A DNA stretch of 64,000 bases from Nectonema munidae (lineage: Eukaryota; Nematomorpha; Nectonematoida; Nectonematidae). Position 1 is the stretch's first letter, and every line of letters begins with the position of its first letter. Positions 59,030-64,000 of the stretch are shown piece by piece. Under the pieces are notes generated by a model. It saw only the letters and a program-made list of their open reading frames with translations, searched no databases and had not been told where the DNA came from. The position numbers were made by a program, and so were the translations under genes. The stretch covers positions 558,001-622,000 of the forward strand of contig JAUIRK010000121.1 of the NCBI GenBank assembly GCA_030549495.1, read 5' to 3'.

Positions 59030-59777
59030 GAGAGAAATGAGCTGGAATTCCCACTTCGATTTTCGAGAAGTTGGCAGAACGATAGTGGCTCTTTCCTGCT
59101 TCTTATAACGATCGCAGCGCGGAACAGCTCACTTCAGTAGCATCATTGAGCCTTGACAAATCGTCTGCTTTATTATCTTCAAATCATCTAAGTAAGTGAT
59201 ACTCTTACTCCCAAAGACCTGCAATAAATCTAGCTGTACACGCCTGATTAGTAGTATCGTAAACAGAAAACCGAGCTAAGGCTTCAGAAGGACACGTTTC
59301 CAATAACCTTATTGTAGAATATAATCCTGAGATGAGACTCCTTTTCGTGCTCCATAGAGATGTTGCGAGAGAATACCGTTCTCATTTTGAGACCGAAAAA
59401 CCCTCACCCCAAAAGGCATCCTGGTGATTGGCGCCAAGAGACTTGAAAGATAAGTAGGAACAGAGGCAGAAATCGCAGCAAGAACAGAAGAAACTACGGT
59501 AGGAGGTGGTAAGATAGGAGAAATAGTGGGGCTCATATTAGTGCATGAGAGGCATCTTCTACAAAGCCTTTTGTGATCCACTAACTTTTTTAGAGAATCG
59601 TTGAGAGATTTCATCCCTTCGGCGACTTCCATGATCTTTTTCTTGAACTTCTTGCCATGATGCGACAATTTCTCTAACGAAGAAAATATTTCTCAAAGCT
59701 AGCTGAAACATGATACCACGAAGCAAGGAAGTTAGAGAGATAATGGTATTAGTTATAGTGGAGTTAGTATATAACAC
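59030..59777 (-). pseudogene. unrecognised coding remnant, probably from a transposable element
   Basis: Minus-strand frames read SHHGKKFKKKIMEVAEGMKS, a proline- and serine-rich stretch and SQHLYGARKGVSSQDYIL (59309-59668). In a further frame down to about 59030 they read CPSEALARFSVYDTTNQACT. The GC content is well above the surroundings and codon use looks coding. I cannot name the protein. The layout (coiled coil, linker, then a compact region) would fit a retroelement Gag-like protein or a host gene fragment. Confidence 0.35.
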
Positions 59778-61476
59778 TTAAACAAATAAGGTTTCGATAC
59801 TCAAATCGAAATCCATATATCTGGACACTTTTTTCATTTAAACAAAATAAATCATTTTTAATTTGGTATTAACATTATATTTTGAAGATTTTCCTTCTTT
59901 TCTCTTAATTGAATGAAGTCACAAAAAAAGAATAAATCAACCATTTTCTCATTTGAATTTTGTAGACTTTTTTTAATCTTTTTTCCTTTCAATCTTCCAA
60001 AATGTAAAGATATCGATTATTTAATTAATTCTTTAGTAACAGAAATATCAAGAGCAAACCTTTACCTATTTCCATGTATGTAAAAAATTTTCATCATAGT
60101 TGTTTTCACATTTAAAATAAACTTTTTTGGTTGGTATCGATGAACTTTTAAAATCAAAATTTGAATCTATTCTTTTCATAACTTTTAGAATCATATCGTG
60201 AAGTCTTAATTCAAATATTTTAAACTATTTAAAATGTCTTGATCATTGCCTCCTTATAGCTTTTTATAACAAGATATGTCAGGAATCAACAATAAATTTT
60301 GAATGAAACTAAGTTTAAAACAGATAAAAGACGAAAGTTTTATGTTAAATTTTTTCAAAATTTAGATTTATTTTCTAGATATTATAATTGCTAAACATAT
60401 TTTTGTTTTGATATTGATAAAATATATGTGAGTAAGGACGTATTTATGGTTGTTTTTGTGCAATACCTACACTTTTTTGAAGGAGTAGTCAATTTTATTT
60501 AGTTTGTTCATAGATTTTTATGCATAATATTTTTCTATCATTTTGAAAAAATTGGACCCTAAATTTTTCGTCTTTCCTGAATTTTTTTTCCCAAAAGACT
60601 ACTACATGTAAGCTGTGTTCACTTCTAACTTGTAATTAAACTATTTTTGTTTAGTAATTTATGCATTTTTATCATCTTAGAATGTTATAACAAATGATAT
60701 TCAGGCATTAGTAATTTTTTGAAGAAAAACTTATTTTTAATTTTCTAAAAAAATATATAAAAAAAGGACAGGAATCGGTGAAAATAAAATTTTAATATTT
60801 AATTTAATTAGATTATAAACATTAGTAAAGGATATACTTTTATTATTTCAAAAAAGAGCTTTGCAAATGTTAAGCTTCAGAAATGTTCTAAAAAATAAAA
60901 AAGCCTAGTAATATACGAAGCTAGTTAGAAAATTTTGGCTAACAAAAAAATTAGTTCCAATTTTTAGCATGGTTACATATATAATTTTGTAAAAAAATAT
61001 TCAAATTGATACATTATTTGGATTGATTAAATTCATTTCATACTTGAAAGATGATGGTGTAAATTGTTCTGACACGAGTGTTGAAGATCGCCAACCTGCA
61101 TGATAGCATCGAGTGTTCTCTTAATTGCCTTATTTTTCCGATAAGTTGATATATTTTTTTCAATAAGTTGGAGCCTCAACTTATCCTCCACTTTCACTTA
61201 TGTAAGGAATTTTCTCGGAAAAAGTTTATTTACAGAACATTTTAATATTTATCAAAATACAATGCTGGTGTACATTCATTATAGGGCCAAAAATCAAGGA
61301 TCAAATGAGATTATAGTACAAAAACAAATGAGCACTGTTAAAACATAGATCATTTTCTATATTTTTATAGATCATAATTTCTCTAAAAATTTCTTGTAAA
61401 ATTGACCTTGCTCTTTTAAGTTTGAAATTACGAAGGTTCTGTTATTCATCCTCAAATTGATATTCAACAACCCCAA
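59778..61476. other. AT-rich non-coding stretch
   Basis: No gene seen. A plus-strand DGVNCSDTSVEDRQPA near 61050 looks like a short piece of a transposase N-terminus but is too small to place. Confidence 0.35.
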
Positions 61477-61683
61477 TCATGCAAAAGAAGAGTGTAAACA
61501 ATTTTTCTTCAACAAATTTAAAAGGAGTAAAACTTTTGCAACTTTAGAGCTTTTAAGTTTATTATTATCTGCAAGATGTAAAAATTTCTTTATGCTCTTG
61601 AACTTTTCTCTTACCATGGTCTTTGAAAATATAGGAGCAGAAAGGTCTTCAGCAGTGCTCCAATAATCATTCTCAACAATCAT
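61477..61683 (-). pseudogene. piggyBac transposase fragment (N-terminal part of the DDE domain)
   Basis: Sixty-eight codons read YWSTAEDLSAPIFSKTMVRE and KFKSIKKFLHLADNNKL. This matches the piggyBac segment W-x-T-x4-L...M-x-RxRF-x2-IxRFLHxxDN just before the first catalytic Asp. Both sides are missing. Confidence 0.75.
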
Positions 61684-61789
61684 AAAGAAAGCGTCAAGAA
61701 ATCTTTTCAGCCATTATTATTACCAATAACAAACCAACACTCCCGACCTTATAGAAATTAAAGTGAATGATTACATATCAAGTGACTTC

Positions 61790-61960
61790 ATGCCTACTCA
61801 GATCGTTTGTCGTATTTGAAATTACAGGAATCAAAATTCCCCACCTGATTTTTTGCCCATTGCAGCTTCGACAGCTCCTAGTGAGCGTTTCCTCAGTATT
61901 GCTGGTAAAGTCTTCAGATCAGATAAATGTCCATTAATTATGCTACCTTTGAAACTTTAA
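61790..61960 (+). pseudogene. hAT dimerisation-domain fragment
   Basis: The plus strand reads PDFLPIAASTAPSERFLSI followed by AGKVFRSDKCPLIMLPLKL, the hAT C-terminal motif (xPxTSAxSERxFSxAG...R..L.P...). An in-frame stop lies upstream. No ends are preserved. Confidence 0.75.
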
Positions 61961-62228
61961 AGTTTATTAGATATAACAATAGCATAAGCCATTATATGTA
62001 ATGAAAGCTGAATAAAATTGAAATTTATATTAGATGTACTACATTTTATTTCTAGATTTTACATGTTTAAAATATAAAAATGTGATAATTATGATCTCCG
62101 AAAATAGACATTAGTAGTATATACATTATTACAACGAAGGGACTCGTTCTCAAGTTTAGTCAATTTGATTTGGTTCTCTAAAAACAGTAAATTCTTTGAC
62201 TATTCAATTTGCTCAGTGGTATTTTTAA

Positions 62229-64000
62229 CCCTATCACTGACGAGGCCATTTTAGCCCCACTCCTCAACTGAAATTTCTATTGTACAAAATTGGCTGAATT
62301 CAATGCCTTCAAACTTTGTGTCTTTTCCTAAAATCCTTTGATGCATCTTTTGACACTGTTTTCATGGTAGTTGAATGACCATCTCATGTCAAAAACTGTG
62401 AATCAAACGTACATTTTTTTCAACAAAATTTTTTATATTATAATGTCTATAACTTATAATTTAGTGTTTATATTAGATACACTCTTAAAAATTTATAATC
62501 ATATATATATTGGAACACATAACACTTATATATACATATTTTATTGATGATAAAATTGCTTATGAAAACATTCATTCAAATTTTAAATAAAATTATTTTT
62601 TTATAAAAAAATTAACCATGTTGATTTCATTTCTCAACCTACTTTTCACTATTAGGGTGTGAAAATTTATGAAAGTATAAATCAAATTTGCGGTTTTCGC
62701 CTGAAAATTCTGTCCAAAAATATTATTCTAATTTTAAATAAAATATGTATTTTCATACTAAATCAATCATGCTCATTTCATTTCCGTACTAAATTTTTGC
62801 AATTAGGGTTTCGAATTGTTTAAAAGTAAAAATCAATTTTGCGGTTTATATCTCAAATTTTTCCCCAAGAATATTATTGGAATTTTAAATAAAATTAATT
62901 TTTTTACCAAATCCACTATGCTAATTTTATTTCTCGGCTTAGTTTTCACTATAAGGGTGTGAAAATTTATGAAAGTGTGAATCAAAGTTGCGGTTTTCGC
63001 CTGATAATTGTGTCCAAAAATATTATTCAAATTTTAATTAAAATAAATATTTTTATACTAAATCAACTATGCTGATTTGATTTCCGTACTCATTTTTTGC
63101 AATTAGGGTGTCAGAGTGTTTAAAATATCAATCAAGTTTGCGGTTTAAGTATGAAATTTTTCTCATTTATCCATATTTTTTTAAAATATGTAGAACAAAC
63201 AGATTATATTTCTCGACTCATTTTTAGCTATTAGAGTGTTAAAATGGCAATCATATTTGTGGTTGACGGCAAAAATTATTTCCTTGAACATTATTTATAT
63301 TCTAAATAAAATATATTTTTGTACGAGATCTTGCTGATTTCATTTTTGGACTTCGTTTTCGGAAAATATCAATCAAATTTTTTATTTCCCCCTGAAAATT
63401 CTTCAAAAACATTCAATATTTTTAAACTAAATTTACCAAGCTTATACCATTTTTTGACTGTTTTTACCATTACTGTGAAAAAATGTGCCGAGCTATATAG
63501 ATTTAAGAAACAAGTATGTAACTGTTCTTCGCGGAAGATATATCGTTTTCCAAATGAAGTAGGATTTGTTGTAAAAATCGAGTATTGAGATTTTCAAAAA
63601 AACATCTTAACCGTGAAGAAGAAGCTCCTATATTGTGAATCATAAATCTTTAAACCTTGATCTTATTAGTTAATATTTCAAACATCATTTGACTAAAAAA
63701 GTGATTTAAAATTTTGAAACAGTTAGAGTTACCATAAATATGACAGATAACCAATAGGTGAAGTTATAACTATTCTTAAAAAATTTTTATAGAAGTGAAT
63801 CAAATTTGACAACATTTTTTCCTTCGGTGTGAATTAGTGAATATTTTAGAAGTGGGAAATTTTTGTAATTGAAAAAAGAGGATTATGAATGGATTCACGA
63901 AGAACAAGAATTTGAAAAAGGATTGGTTATCAAATATTCAGAGTGATATTTGTTCATAACCACTGTAATACAAAACATGATATTAATAAAAAAAAAGGCA
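62229..64000. mobile_element. piggyBac-family non-autonomous element, copy 4, runs off the right edge
   Basis: TTAA at 62225-62228 is followed by the end CCCTATCACTGACGAGGCCA. The body contains the first tandem block (about 62570-63430, roughly five units, with TTGCGGTTTTCGCCTGA). The segment CCGTGAAGAAGAAGCTCC (63611) is shared with copies 1 and 2. The right end lies outside the window. Confidence 0.75.

Overview
This window reads as a nuclear segment from an AT-rich animal genome. The protein-coding genes are animal genes with short introns or none, and the DNA between them is almost entirely transposons. The gene style and the mix of hAT, piggyBac and pogo elements suggest an arthropod, possibly a parasitic copepod such as a sea louse. 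That assignment is inference; nothing here names the species.

Six host genes, and possibly a seventh, can be supported. From left to right: (1) the 5' half of a TCF25/NULP1 gene on the minus strand, recovered as four small exons between 1708 and 6998 and continuing past the left edge; (2) an intronless WDR77/MEP50 homologue, 20247-21176 (+), the WD-repeat partner of PRMT5; (3) a tiny PET117-like cytochrome oxidase assembly factor, 30630-30803 (+), whose stop codon is one base away from (4) an intronless, full-length ELP3, 30805-32466 (+), together looking like a two-cistron transcript; (5) a TMEM203-like four-pass membrane protein, 47037-47453 (+); (6) an NXT1/NXT2 (p15) mRNA-export gene split by a 6-kb intron, 51622-51771 and 57778-58032 (+). 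An unrecognised open terminal exon lies at 46634-46834.

The rest is a layered transposon landscape. hAT elements dominate: complete or near-complete copies with 8-bp target duplications lie at 8090-9171, 14599-14933, 21316-23696, 25582-28843, 33123-38597 and 39053-41123, with further coding fragments at 355-1375, 13080-14010, 16376-18240, 28870-30223, 53419-55735 and 61790-61960. A piggyBac family with TTAA-CCCTAT ends and two internal tandem-repeat blocks occurs four times (8087-11004, about 24350-25575, about 42090-45110, and 62229 to the right edge); one copy keeps a transposase fragment. Other elements are a LINE remnant (18590-19970), pogo/Tigger pieces (48402-49170 and 56288-57190), a Ty3/gypsy fossil (about 34000-36933), a BEL/Pao fossil (about 38650-42090), several MITEs and tRNA-derived SINEs.

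Insertion order can be read directly in several places. A hAT entered a palindromic repeat near 33 kb and was then entered by the Ty3/gypsy element. Another hAT sits in the BEL/Pao LTR. Two hATs landed exactly across the TTAA junctions of piggyBac-family copies. The NXT intron carries a large non-autonomous hAT, itself split by a coding hAT, plus a pogo element. I see no RNA genes that are clearly functional, no CRISPR array and no bacterial features.
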